The notes beneath the pieces are model-generated. The model was not told the origin of the DNA. It was given only the letters and a program-made list of their open reading frames with translations, and did no database searches. From NCBI GenBank assembly GCA_964631605.1, contig CAZVYG010000029.1:1-50376 (forward strand): 50,376 nucleotides of DNA. Reading direction: 5' to 3'. Positions 6,866 to 17,562 of the stretch are shown piece after piece (within the stretch, counting starts at the first letter, position 1; each line of letters opens with the position of its first letter). A program made the translations under genes and the position numbers. Origin of the DNA: JARKQH01 sp964631605 (GTDB lineage: Bacteria > Verrucomicrobiota > Verrucomicrobiia > Limisphaerales > UBA8199).

Positions 6866-8578
6866 CCCGATCCCCTCACACGTCGGCAATGTGAAACAGA
6901 AACACGCGCCTCCTTCGGCCCGGTTCTCCGCCCAAAGCCGGCCCTGGTGCGCGTCAATGACGGTTTTCGAGACGGCCAGCCCCAGGCCCATCCCGTTCGG
7001 CTTGGTGGTGAAAAACGGCTCGAACAATCTGTTGAGCGCGTCGGGGGGAATCCCCGGACCGCGGTCACAGACCCGGACTTCGACGGTGCGCGAGGCGGTG
7101 ACGAGAGCGCGGATTTCGATGCGGCGCTGGTCCGGCGCGCATTCGGCCATCGCCTCGATGGCATTGATCAGCAGGTTCAGCAGGACCTGTTGCAGGTGCA
7201 CACGGTCGCCGTGGACCCGGGGCAGGCCCGGCGGCGTCGAGCAGGCGAGTTTCACCTGCTGGGCGGCCGCATCGGCCTGAACCAAGGACAGGACTTCGTC
7301 AATCACGCCTGCCAGTTCCAGGGGTTGAAGCTCGAGCTTCCGCCGCTTCAGCAACGAGCGCATCCGGTCAATCACCAACGCCGCCCGCCGGTCGTCCCGG
7401 AGGATGTCGGCGACAATGGCGCGAAGCTCCTCGAGGTCGGGCGACGCCTCCCGGAGCAGGATTTCGGCCGTTTCGGCGTTGCGCAGGATGGCCCCCAGCG
7501 GCTGGCTCAGTTCATGTGCCAGGGCGGAGGCCAGTTGCCCGAGCAAGCTCACCCGGCCGGAGTGGGCCAGGCTGTCGCGCAAACCCTGGGTTTCATGCTC
7601 GGCCTGCCGCTGCTGGGTGATGTCCAGCGACACTCCCATCAAGTGAACGGGTTTGCCGGCCCCAAGCCGCTGCACCTGGCCCTGCGAGCGTATCCACCGC
7701 ACGCTGCCATCGGGCCAAATGATGCGGTATTCCAACTGCCCCGGCTGCTGGAACCGGATGAGTCTTTGCGCCACCTGGTTGACCCGCTGCCGGTCGTCTG
7801 GATGAACCGCGGCCAGGAACCGATCAAAGGTCACCACTTCATCCGCGCCAAAATGAAACAAGGCGCGCGTCTTTGGCGTCAGCCAAAACCGCCTGGTGGT
7901 CAGATTCAGACTCCACAACCCGGCCCCCGCCGCCTCCGCCGCGAGGTTCAGGCGCTCCTGGCTTTCACGCAAAGCGCGGTCGGTTTGCGCGCGAGCCAGC
8001 GCGCCGGCCACCAGTTCCGCCAACAGCTCCAGCTCCCGGTCGAACCCCACCGGCAGGCCCCGCTCCTCGCCGACCGCCGCCAGGCCTAGACATCCCACCG
8101 TGATTCCCCCCACCCGCAGAGGCCAGTTGTAAGCCGACCGAACCCCGAGCTTCTCGCAGGTTTGGCGGTCCTGCTGCCCGGCCGGCGGCAGGCTGTTCAT
8201 CGTGGGCAAAAAGACCCGGTGACCTTGGATGAGGCGTTCGGCAACCCACGGGAAATCCAGTTCGGTAAAGCCCGGGGCGACAGGCGGGAGTCCTGCGGCG
8301 GTCCAGACATGGGTGATCTCGCCAGCGATGCCCTCTCCGGAGAACTTGCTGATGGCAACGAGGTCGAAGCCGAGGAAACTCCCGACGCGCTCGAGAACCC
8401 GGGCGATTTGCCCATCAATTTCCTCCGCGGGACACCTGATGACCTGCGTCGAAATCTCACTCAACAACCGCCACCACTCAACTTGGCGCAGCAGTAACTC
8501 GCCACCCCCGGCGCCCTGCGGGGCATCGGAAGACGCAGGCGCTGCCGCGCCGGTCGGCGGTTGACTCGGGTTATTCAC
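6863..8578 (-). CDS. GAF-PAS sensor histidine kinase
   Basis: A 571-residue kinase. I start it at GTG 8578 (VNNPSQPPTGAAAPASS), which overlaps the fucose synthase stop by four bases (GTGA); an upstream ATG at 8758 lies inside that gene. Domains: GAF (about 40-195), PAS with PAC (about 205-325, ending in LMGVSLDITQQRQAE), HisKA with phospho-acceptor His355 in LAHELSQPLGAI, and an ATPase domain (455-567) with N box NLLINAIEAM, G1 DRGPGIP and G2 GMGLGLAVSK. No membrane segment is visible, so it is probably a cytoplasmic sensor of a small molecule or redox state through GAF/PAS. It lies upstream of a FixJ-like and a CheY-like regulator. The TAA stop codon is inside the heptamer array at 6768-6865, so the last residues (EGIG) may have been changed by the insertion. 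Confidence 0.93.
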   Translation of the reverse strand: MNNPSQPPTGAAAPASSDAPQGAGGGELLLRQVEWWRLLSEISTQVIRCPAEEIDGQIARVLERVGSFLGFDLVAISKFSGEGIAGEITHVWTAAGLPPVAPGFTELDFPWVAERLIQGHRVFLPTMNSLPPAGQQDRQTCEKLGVRSAYNWPLRVGGITVGCLGLAAVGEERGLPVGFDRELELLAELVAGALARAQTDRALRESQERLNLAAEAAGAGLWSLNLTTRRFWLTPKTRALFHFGADEVVTFDRFLAAVHPDDRQRVNQVAQRLIRFQQPGQLEYRIIWPDGSVRWIRSQGQVQRLGAGKPVHLMGVSLDITQQRQAEHETQGLRDSLAHSGRVSLLGQLASALAHELSQPLGAILRNAETAEILLREASPDLEELRAIVADILRDDRRAALVIDRMRSLLKRRKLELQPLELAGVIDEVLSLVQADAAAQQVKLACSTPPGLPRVHGDRVHLQQVLLNLLINAIEAMAECAPDQRRIEIRALVTASRTVEVRVCDRGPGIPPDALNRLFEPFFTTKPNGMGLGLAVSKTVIDAHQGRLWAENRAEGGACFCFTLPTCEGIG

Positions 8579-9552
8579 GGCGTGGGATGAGCCCTGCCCC
8601 CGGCGGAAACAGACACCGTGGCGAAGCGCTTCAGAAAATCCTGGTAGGCAAGCGTAATCCCCCGGTCCAGGTCCACTTCGGGCCTCCAGCCCAGGGCGAA
8701 CAGCCGCGAGCTGTCCATTAACTTGCGCGGCGTGCCATCCGGCTTGGTGGTGTCCCATTCGATCTCCCCTTGGAAGCCGACGATCTGCCGCACTTTCCCG
8801 GCCAACTGCCGGATCGAAATGTCGCTGCCGCTGCCCACATTGATGAACGGTTCCTCGCTGTAGTGTTCCATGAGAAAAACACAGGCCCGGGCAAGGTCAT
8901 CCGCATACAAAAACTCGCGCAACGGCGCGCCGCTCCCCCAGCAGGTGACCTTGCCCACCCCAGCCACTTTGGCCTCGTGGAACTTGCGAATCAGCGCCGG
9001 CAGCACGTGTGAGTTTTCGGGATGATAATTGTCATTGGGGCCGTAGAGGTTGGTGGGCATGGCGCTGATGAAATCGCAGCCATACTGGCGGCGGTACGCC
9101 TGGCAGAGCTTGATGCCGGCAATCTTGGCCACGGCGTACCACTGGTTGGTCGGCTCCAGCGGCCCGCTCAAGAGGTATTCCTCTTTAAGCGGCTGCGGGG
9201 CCAGCTTGGGATAGATGCACGAACTCCCCAGAAACAACAGCTTCTTGACGCCGGCTTCGTAGGCCCCGTGGATGAGGTGATTCTGAATCTGGAGATTCTC
9301 GTAAAGGAATTCGGCCGGGTGCCGATCGTTGGCCAGAATGCCCCCCACCTTTGCGGCCGCCACAAACACGCACTCGGGCTTCTCCCGGGCGTAGAACTGC
9401 CGCACCGCCGTCTCATCCAGGAGGTCCAGCTCCGCCCGGGTGCGTCCGATCAGATGCCGGCAGCCGCGGCGTTCGAGCTCGCGCCAGATGGCGCTGCCGA
9501 CCATTCCCCGATGGCCCGCCACATACACCCGTGTGTTTTCCTGTAATTTCAT
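8575..9552 (-). CDS. fcl: GDP-L-fucose synthase
   Basis: GDP-4-keto-6-deoxymannose epimerase/reductase, 325 residues, the last step to GDP-L-fucose for surface polysaccharides. The Rossmann glycine motif VAGHRGMVGSAI is at the N-terminus. The catalytic Ser lies in LGSSCIYPK and the Tyr/Lys pair in QWYAVAKIAGIK; AMPTNLYGPNDNYHPENSHV and GSGAPLREFLYADDLA are family hallmarks. Start chosen at ATG 9552 (MKLQENTRVYVAG); ATG 9564 is equally possible and adds four residues. The next gene starts within its stop codon, so kinase translation may be coupled to it. I see no GDP-mannose dehydratase in the window, so the pathway must be completed elsewhere. Confidence 0.95.
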   Translation of the reverse strand: MKLQENTRVYVAGHRGMVGSAIWRELERRGCRHLIGRTRAELDLLDETAVRQFYAREKPECVFVAAAKVGGILANDRHPAEFLYENLQIQNHLIHGAYEAGVKKLLFLGSSCIYPKLAPQPLKEEYLLSGPLEPTNQWYAVAKIAGIKLCQAYRRQYGCDFISAMPTNLYGPNDNYHPENSHVLPALIRKFHEAKVAGVGKVTCWGSGAPLREFLYADDLARACVFLMEHYSEEPFINVGSGSDISIRQLAGKVRQIVGFQGEIEWDTTKPDGTPRKLMDSSRLFALGWRPEVDLDRGITLAYQDFLKRFATVSVSAGGRAHPTP

Positions 9553-9679
9553 TGGCCCTGACATTATAGGCGGCTCCGGGATTTGCGCCAGCCTCGGCGA
9601 AGGAGGTCTGACCGGGCGAAACCGGTCGCCCCACGCCGGATTAGCAGCCAAGGGCGCGCGGGAGGGGTCGGGGGAAAGG

Positions 9680-9697
9680 GCGGATAAGAATGTCCGC
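9680..9697. repeat. Small imperfect palindrome, REP-like copy 1
   Basis: GCGGATAAGAATGTCCGC can fold with a GCGGA/TCCGC stem. The second copy lies 63 bases downstream. Such 'GCGGACA-loop-TGTCCGC' elements are frequent in related genomes to my knowledge. Confidence 0.5.
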
Positions 9698-9742
9698 AGG
9701 GCGCGGCGGTGGTGTGTCTGGACGGCAAACGGGTCGGGAGAG

Positions 9743-9760
9743 GCGCACAGGAATGTCCGC
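9743..9760. repeat. Small imperfect palindrome, REP-like copy 2
   Basis: GCGCACAGGAATGTCCGC has a seven-base stem with one mismatch and a GGAA loop. It is related to the copy at 9680-9697 through AATGTCCGC. Confidence 0.5.
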
Positions 9761-10016
9761 GCTCCGATGCAGGTCTGTGTCCCGGTTTGAGACATGTCCC
9801 GCGCGATTCATACAGTTTTGGGCTGGAGCATTGGGTTTTATCCGCATAACAACGGATAGGGGCGGGAGGAAATCCGAATTGCGACTTTTTCAGAATTGCG
9901 GTTTATTAATGAGAGCGGCTGGCAGTGTGGCAATCTGTGAACCAACAACCGCATTAATACATAATCATAACCGCCCGCTGCCGGGTTCACGCCGCCTACA
10001 GAGAAAGGCAAATAGT

Positions 10017-10391
10017 ATGAAGACACGAACCTCACGGGAGGGGGGCTTCACGTTGGTGGAGATCATGATTGTCGTGGCCATTATTGGTCTGTTGGCCACC
10101 ATCGCGATTCCCAACTTTGTGAAAGCCCGCACGACCGCCCAGATGAACGCCTGCATCAGCAACTTGCGCCAGATTGACGGCGCGGTTCAAACCTGGGCAC
10201 TCGAGACCAAGCAGGACGAATCGGCCGTCCCGCAGTTCTCCGACATCGCAGGCTACCTCAAGAATGCGGTGGTTTGTCCCGCCGGCGGCAAGACCTTCGG
10301 CGATAGCTACACGCTTGGGTCGGTGGCCGAAAAGCCCAAGTGTCAACGGGTTCCCGCAACCCACAAGCTGCCGGACGACACGGTCCAATAG
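10017..10391 (+). CDS. Short prepilin (type II/IV pseudopilin-like), copy 1
   Basis: A 124-residue prepilin. It begins MKTRTSREGGFTLVEIMIVV: a short basic leader, Gly before the cleaved Phe, and Glu at mature position 5, the classic prepilin peptidase/N-methylation signal. The hydrophobic helix runs to about residue 31 (AIIGLLATIAIPNFVKARTT). The globular domain has ISNLRQIDGAVQTWALETKQ, a Cys-Pro-Ala-Gly-Gly turn (VVCPAGGKTFGDSY) and a second Cys near the end (KPKCQRVPATHKLPDD), suggesting a disulfide. A close paralogue follows 207 bases downstream with the same leader and end. A start-proximal AGAAAGG is the probable ribosome-binding site. It has its own terminator, so the pair is not a simple operon. 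Pseudopilin or minor-pilin roles remain open. Confidence 0.93.
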   Translation: MKTRTSREGGFTLVEIMIVVAIIGLLATIAIPNFVKARTTAQMNACISNLRQIDGAVQTWALETKQDESAVPQFSDIAGYLKNAVVCPAGGKTFGDSYTLGSVAEKPKCQRVPATHKLPDDTVQ

Positions 10392-10412
10392 ACTCTTCCG
10401 GTTCTAATCACG

Positions 10413-10453
10413 CCGGGCGCGGAGGCTGAGGCCTTCGCGCCCGGTTTGTTTTT
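10413..10453 (+). terminator. Rho-independent terminator after prepilin 1
   Basis: A 9-bp stem CCGGGCGCG/CGCGCCCGG (10413-10421 with 10436-10444) followed by TTTGTTTTT. Confidence 0.85.
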
Positions 10454-10470
10454 AGAATCCGATTTGCGGT

Positions 10471-10486
10471 TGGCATTGGCCCTGCT
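10471..10486 (+). promoter_or_regulatory. Possible sigma-54 (-24/-12) promoter for prepilin 2
   Basis: TGGCATTGGCCCTGCT matches the sigma-54 consensus TGGCAyr-N4-TTGCW, with GG and GC separated by the required ten bases and one mismatch in the TTGC box. It lies 113 bases upstream of the second prepilin start and behind the first terminator. Sigma-54 control of pilin genes is well known in other phyla. No such element is evident before prepilin 1. Confidence 0.45.
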
Positions 10487-10598
10487 CTCTCAGGCGGTGC
10501 GGTTGCGACAGGCAATAACGTGAACAAAACCGAAATCATATAACCCGCCTGTCGCTGGTTCACGCCGCAGTTAGAGTAGAAAGGTACAAGCAGTTAGT

Positions 10599-10979
10599 AT
10601 GAAGAGCAAAACCTCCCGGAAATCAGGCTTCACGCTGGTGGAAATCATGATCGTTGTGGCGATCATTGGTTTGTTGGCGGCGATTGCGATCCCGAACTTC
10701 GTTCGGGCGCGCACCACCTCGCAGACGAACGCCTGCATCAACAACCTTCGCCAGATTGATGGCGCCACCCAGCAATGGGCCTTGGAAACCAAGCAGGCTC
10801 CCAGTGCGAGCGTAACGTATGCCGACATCCAGGGCTACCTGAAGAACGAAGTGAAGTGTCCTGCGGGTGGTGCCAGTGCCACCTTCGCCACCAGCTACAC
10901 GCTTAGCACGGTGACCAACAAGCCGGTCTGCCAGATCGTGGCGGCGACCCACAAGCTGCCGGACGACACAGCCAACTGA
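10599..10979 (+). CDS. Short prepilin (type II/IV pseudopilin-like), copy 2
   Basis: A 126-residue paralogue of the preceding gene. The leader and first helix are nearly the same (MKSKTSRKSGFTLVEIMIVV, then AIIGLLAAIAIPNFVRARTT), and the globular domain repeats INNLRQIDGATQQWALETKQ, the CPAGG turn and the ending ATHKLPDDTA; the middle, SVTYADIQGYLKNEVKC, differs. The identity pattern shows a recent tandem duplication followed by divergence of the central loop. The untranslated region also resembles that of copy 1 (TTCACGCCGC and AGAAAGG before the start). It is likely transcribed from its own promoter at 10471. It may be alternative or differentially expressed pilin subunits of the same machine. 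Confidence 0.93.
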   Translation: MKSKTSRKSGFTLVEIMIVVAIIGLLAAIAIPNFVRARTTSQTNACINNLRQIDGATQQWALETKQAPSASVTYADIQGYLKNEVKCPAGGASATFATSYTLSTVTNKPVCQIVAATHKLPDDTAN

Positions 10980-11017
10980 GTTTGCTGTCAAGAACCGATT
11001 CGTAATCTAATTCACAC

Positions 11018-11053
11018 CAGGCCCGGGGTCACACCTCCGGGCCTGTTCTTTGT
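11018..11053 (+). terminator. Rho-independent terminator after prepilin 2
   Basis: A 9-bp stem CAGGCCCGG/CCGGGCCTG (11018-11026 with 11037-11045) followed by TTCTTTGT. Confidence 0.8.
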
Positions 11054-11091
11054 ACCCTGCTTGACCGTTTCCTCCCCCCCTGCGAGCATGG

Positions 11092-14643
<3,552 letters not shown>

Positions 14644-14649
14644 GCGGGT

Positions 14650-15699
14650 TTATCCGGCAAGTTCAGCCAGCTTCCGCGCGGCGCGGCCCGAGTCAATGGT
14701 GTCGGCGGCGAGGTCCCAGCCCTCGAGCAGCGTCCGGCATTTGCGGGCGAGGAACAGCGCCGCCGCCGCGTTGAGCAGGACCGCGTCGCGCTTGGGCCCG
14801 CGCTCCTGTCCGCTCAACACCCGCCGGATGATGCCGGCGTTGGCCTCGCGGTCGCCGCCGCGCAGGTCCGCGAGGGTGGCGGGCTGGATGGGGAAAAGGC
14901 CGGGGTCGAGTTCCGAAGACGACAAGGCCCGTTCCTGGTAAAACTCCGCCACGGCGGTGGGGCCCAGGGGGGACAATTCGTCCAAATAGCGCGGCCCGCC
15001 GCTTTCGGCTGGAACCAGGCCAGAGACCACCATGGCCCGGCGCACGCCAAGGGTCTGGAGGACGCGCGCCAGGGGCTCACACAGCTCCGGGCGGGGCACC
15101 CCGATCAGCGCGGCGGTAGGCTGGACGGGATTGAGCAACGGCCCGAGAAAGTTGAAGATCGTGCTTTGGCCGCGTTCGGCGCAAAGTTTGCGCGCCGGCA
15201 CGATGTGGCGGAAGGCGGGGTGATATTTGGGGGCGAAGAAGAAGGCAAACCCGTGGTCGCGCAAGGACTGAACGGCCTCCTCCGGCCCGAGATCAAAACG
15301 CAGCCCCAGCGCATCCATGACATCCGCGCTTCCCACCGGCGAAGTACTGGCCCGGTTGCCGTGTTTGACGACGCGGACCCCGGCGGCCGCGGCGACCAGG
15401 GCGACGGTGGTGGAAATGTTGAACGTGCTGAGGCGGTCTCCGCCGGTGCCCACCACGTCGAGCAGCTCGTCCTGGCGGAGCTCGGGGTCGAGCTGGGGCT
15501 GGACGGCGCGCCCGCGCAGGTCGTTGGCAAATGCGGTGATTTCCTCGAGCGTTTCCCCTTTGCGCGCCAGTTGGCTGAGGAAATCCGCCTTGACAGAAAC
15601 CGGCACGTGTTCGTCCACCAACTGCGCCACCGCAAGCCGCACCTGTCCGGCGGTCAGGTCGCCGCCCCGCGCCATTTGTGAAATGAGTTCGATGAGCAC
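14650..15699 (-). CDS. trpD: Anthranilate phosphoribosyltransferase
   Basis: Transfers a phosphoribosyl group to anthranilate, second step of tryptophan synthesis; 349 residues. Family motifs are clear: DVVGTGGDRLSTFNIST (PRPP-binding glycine loop), KHGNRASTSPVGSADVMDAL, FNFLGPLLNP and a conserved GDREANAGIIR near the metal-binding region. Start is GTG 15699 (MLIELISQMARGGDLTAGQ), aligned with the usual N-terminus of the family; the GGGAGG just before it is too close for a normal ribosome-binding site. No other trp gene is nearby, so the pathway genes are dispersed. Upstream of the start lies a weak heptamer-like stretch (15711-15752). Confidence 0.95.
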   Translation of the reverse strand: MLIELISQMARGGDLTAGQVRLAVAQLVDEHVPVSVKADFLSQLARKGETLEEITAFANDLRGRAVQPQLDPELRQDELLDVVGTGGDRLSTFNISTTVALVAAAAGVRVVKHGNRASTSPVGSADVMDALGLRFDLGPEEAVQSLRDHGFAFFFAPKYHPAFRHIVPARKLCAERGQSTIFNFLGPLLNPVQPTAALIGVPRPELCEPLARVLQTLGVRRAMVVSGLVPAESGGPRYLDELSPLGPTAVAEFYQERALSSSELDPGLFPIQPATLADLRGGDREANAGIIRRVLSGQERGPKRDAVLLNAAAALFLARKCRTLLEGWDLAADTIDSGRAARKLAELAG

Positions 15700-15710
15700 C
15701 TCCCGAGGCT

Positions 15711-15752
15711 AAATTCCAAGACCGACAACCGAAAGCTCAAAAAGCAACCCGG
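15711..15752. repeat. Weak heptamer-like stretch upstream of trpD
   Basis: Six consecutive 7-base units beginning AA or AC (AAATTCC, AAGACCG, ACAACCG, AAAGCTC, AAAAAGC, AACCCGG) sit directly upstream of the trpD start. On the trpD strand they read as GAGCTTT-like units, similar in style to the arrays at 41704, 47882 and 48096. The periodicity is weaker here and could be chance. Confidence 0.35.
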
Positions 15753-15885
15753 CGACTGCTTTTGGACTGGGCCGGCACTCGGGCGCTTTGCATTGGATGG
15801 CGCGGGAGCTGCGCGGGGGCTGCGCGGCGGGCAAGGGGCGGGATTGAAATCGGCGCGGCGGCCCCGCACTCCAGGACCCGGCGGT

Positions 15886-17487
15886 TTAAGCGGGGCTTGC
15901 GCTTGCCGCCGTGCGGAGGACGACATGGCGGGTCTTGCCGCTGGTGGTCTTTGGCAACTCGTTCACGAATTCGATTTCGCGGGGGTATTTGTAGGCGGCA
16001 ATGAGGTTCTTGCAATGGGTCTGCAATTCGACCTTGAGATCGTCCGTGGGGTCAAATCCGGCGCGCAAGACCACGCAGGCCTTGACGATTTGACCGCGAA
16101 GGGGGTCGGGTTTGCCAATGACCGCGACGTCGAGAACCGCCGGATGTTCCATCAGGGCGCTTTCGACTTCGAACGGTCCGATGCGATAACCCGAGCTTTT
16201 AATGACGTCGTCCTTGCGTCCGACAAACCAGAGGTAGCCGTCGGCATCGCCGACCGCCCGGTCGCCGGTGAGATACCAATCGCCCTGGAATTTTCGGGCG
16301 GTCTCTTCCGGATTCCGCCAGTATTCCGGAAACAAACCCACCGGCCGCTCGGGCCGGACTTGGAGGGCGATTTCTCCTTCGGCGCCGGGAGGAACTTCGC
16401 GATAATGTTCATCCAACAGGGCGAGGCGGAGTCCCGGCGTGGGTTTGCCGAGGGAGCCGGGCCGGACTTCAGCGCCGGTCGGGCGGAAGTTGCCGGCCAA
16501 AATGACGGTCTCGGTCTGGCCGTAACCCTCGTAAAGAGTCAGGCCTGTCGCCTTGCGCCAGAGTGCCAAGACCTCGGGATTGAGGGGTTCGCCGGCGGTG
16601 ACGCAGTGGCGGAGGTAAGGAAAGGTCCAGCGGGACAAGTCCTGTCTGACGATGAGTCTCAAGGCGGTGGGCGGGGCGCACCACGTGTTGATGGGGTATC
16701 GCGCCAGAACGTCGAGGGTGGTCACCGGGTCAAACTTTCCCGCGACATCAAGGGCAAAAACGCAGGCGCCCATGTGCCACGGGCCGTAGAAGCTGGACCA
16801 GGCGGCCTTGCCCCAACCGAGGTCCGAGAGGTTCCAGTGGACTTCTCCCGGGCGCAAGTCCAGCCACCATTGGCCGGTGGCGCGATGGCCCAGCCCATAA
16901 CTGGCCTGGGTATGCAGGACCATCTTGGGATCGCCGGTGGTCGCGCTCGTGAAATAAAGAATGCCCGGGTCGCTGCTCCGGCTGCGCTCCGCGGAGAACT
17001 CGACCGGCTCGCGTTTGAGGCCGGCTGAAAAGTCCAGCCAGCCCTGGCCGCCAAAGCCGACGCCGAAACGGAGTCCGTCAAAACCGTCCACTTTTCCAAC
17101 GCCATCGGGGTTTGTAATCACGGCGTTCACCTGGGCGGTTTCCAGGCGGTAACGGACATCGCGGGCGGTGAGGAGGAGCGTGGCGGGGACGGGGACGGCG
17201 CCGGCGCGAATCAGTCCGAGCATGGCGATCCACCAGGCCGAGACGCGCGGCAACATCAGCAGCACACGGTCGCCGCGCCTGACTCCGGAGCGGCGCAGGA
17301 AGTTCGCCGACTGGCAGCTCAGCCGTTGAAGTTCGAGAAAGGTGAAGCGTTGCTCCGCGTCGGTCCGGGCGTCCACACACCACAGGGCGAGGCCGTCGGG
17401 CCGTTCCCGGGCCCAACGATCGAAGACGTCGGAGGCGAAGTTAAAATGGACGGGCGCGCCGCTGCCCGTTGAGTTTGCGCCATGCAT
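15886..17487 (-). CDS. Acyl-CoA synthetase, AMP-binding (medium-chain ACSM-like)
   Basis: A 533-residue member of the ANL (adenylate-forming) superfamily, which activates a carboxylic acid through an acyl-adenylate and then a CoA thioester. The core motifs are YFTSATTGDPKMVLHT (P-loop-like A3), YEGYGQTETV (A5), GDWYLTGDRAVGDADGYLWF (A7) and FVGRKDDVIKSSGYRIGPFE (A8), with the catalytic Lys in ELPKTTSGKTRHVVLR. The arrangement with HFNFASDVFDRWA at the N-terminus and LNPEVLALWRKATGLTLYEG is like medium-chain (ACSM-type) synthetases. I start at ATG 17487 (MHGANSTGSG); the longer frame to 17511 begins with TTG inside a hairpin terminator. It is upstream of trpD but separate from proA, which has its own terminator. 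Substrate length is not deducible. Confidence 0.9.
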   Translation of the reverse strand: MHGANSTGSGAPVHFNFASDVFDRWARERPDGLALWCVDARTDAEQRFTFLELQRLSCQSANFLRRSGVRRGDRVLLMLPRVSAWWIAMLGLIRAGAVPVPATLLLTARDVRYRLETAQVNAVITNPDGVGKVDGFDGLRFGVGFGGQGWLDFSAGLKREPVEFSAERSRSSDPGILYFTSATTGDPKMVLHTQASYGLGHRATGQWWLDLRPGEVHWNLSDLGWGKAAWSSFYGPWHMGACVFALDVAGKFDPVTTLDVLARYPINTWCAPPTALRLIVRQDLSRWTFPYLRHCVTAGEPLNPEVLALWRKATGLTLYEGYGQTETVILAGNFRPTGAEVRPGSLGKPTPGLRLALLDEHYREVPPGAEGEIALQVRPERPVGLFPEYWRNPEETARKFQGDWYLTGDRAVGDADGYLWFVGRKDDVIKSSGYRIGPFEVESALMEHPAVLDVAVIGKPDPLRGQIVKACVVLRAGFDPTDDLKVELQTHCKNLIAAYKYPREIEFVNELPKTTSGKTRHVVLRTAASASPA

Positions 17488-17492
17488 TGACG

Positions 17493-17541
17493 GAAAAAGG
17501 GATACCGGCAATTCAGCGTCAAAGGAAGCCTGAATTGCCGG
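17493..17541 (-). terminator. Strong terminator after proA
   Basis: A perfect 12-bp inverted repeat, CTGAATTGCCGG at 17530-17541 and its complement at 17505-17516, with a 13-base loop. On the minus strand it is followed by TATCCCTTTTTCC. It separates proA from the acyl-CoA synthetase gene. Confidence 0.85.
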
Positions 17542-17562
17542 AAAGCGCCTGCCAAGCCGGGG

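Larger units (their letters stand above)
9565..10016. other. Intergenic region between divergent fcl and prepilin genes
   Basis: A 452-base stretch without a convincing gene. It must hold promoters for the minus-strand surface cluster and the plus-strand prepilin pair. Two REP-like elements with the core AATGTCCGC lie at 9680-9697 and 9743-9760. A direct repeat of GAATTGCG occurs near 9887 and 9913, in front of the first prepilin. A short reading frame at 9641-9847 (minus) looks like chance. Confidence 0.6.

Noticed and set aside
9641..9847. Small minus-strand gene upstream of fcl
   Set aside because: Frame contains the REP-like palindromes and has no start signal or family resemblance.
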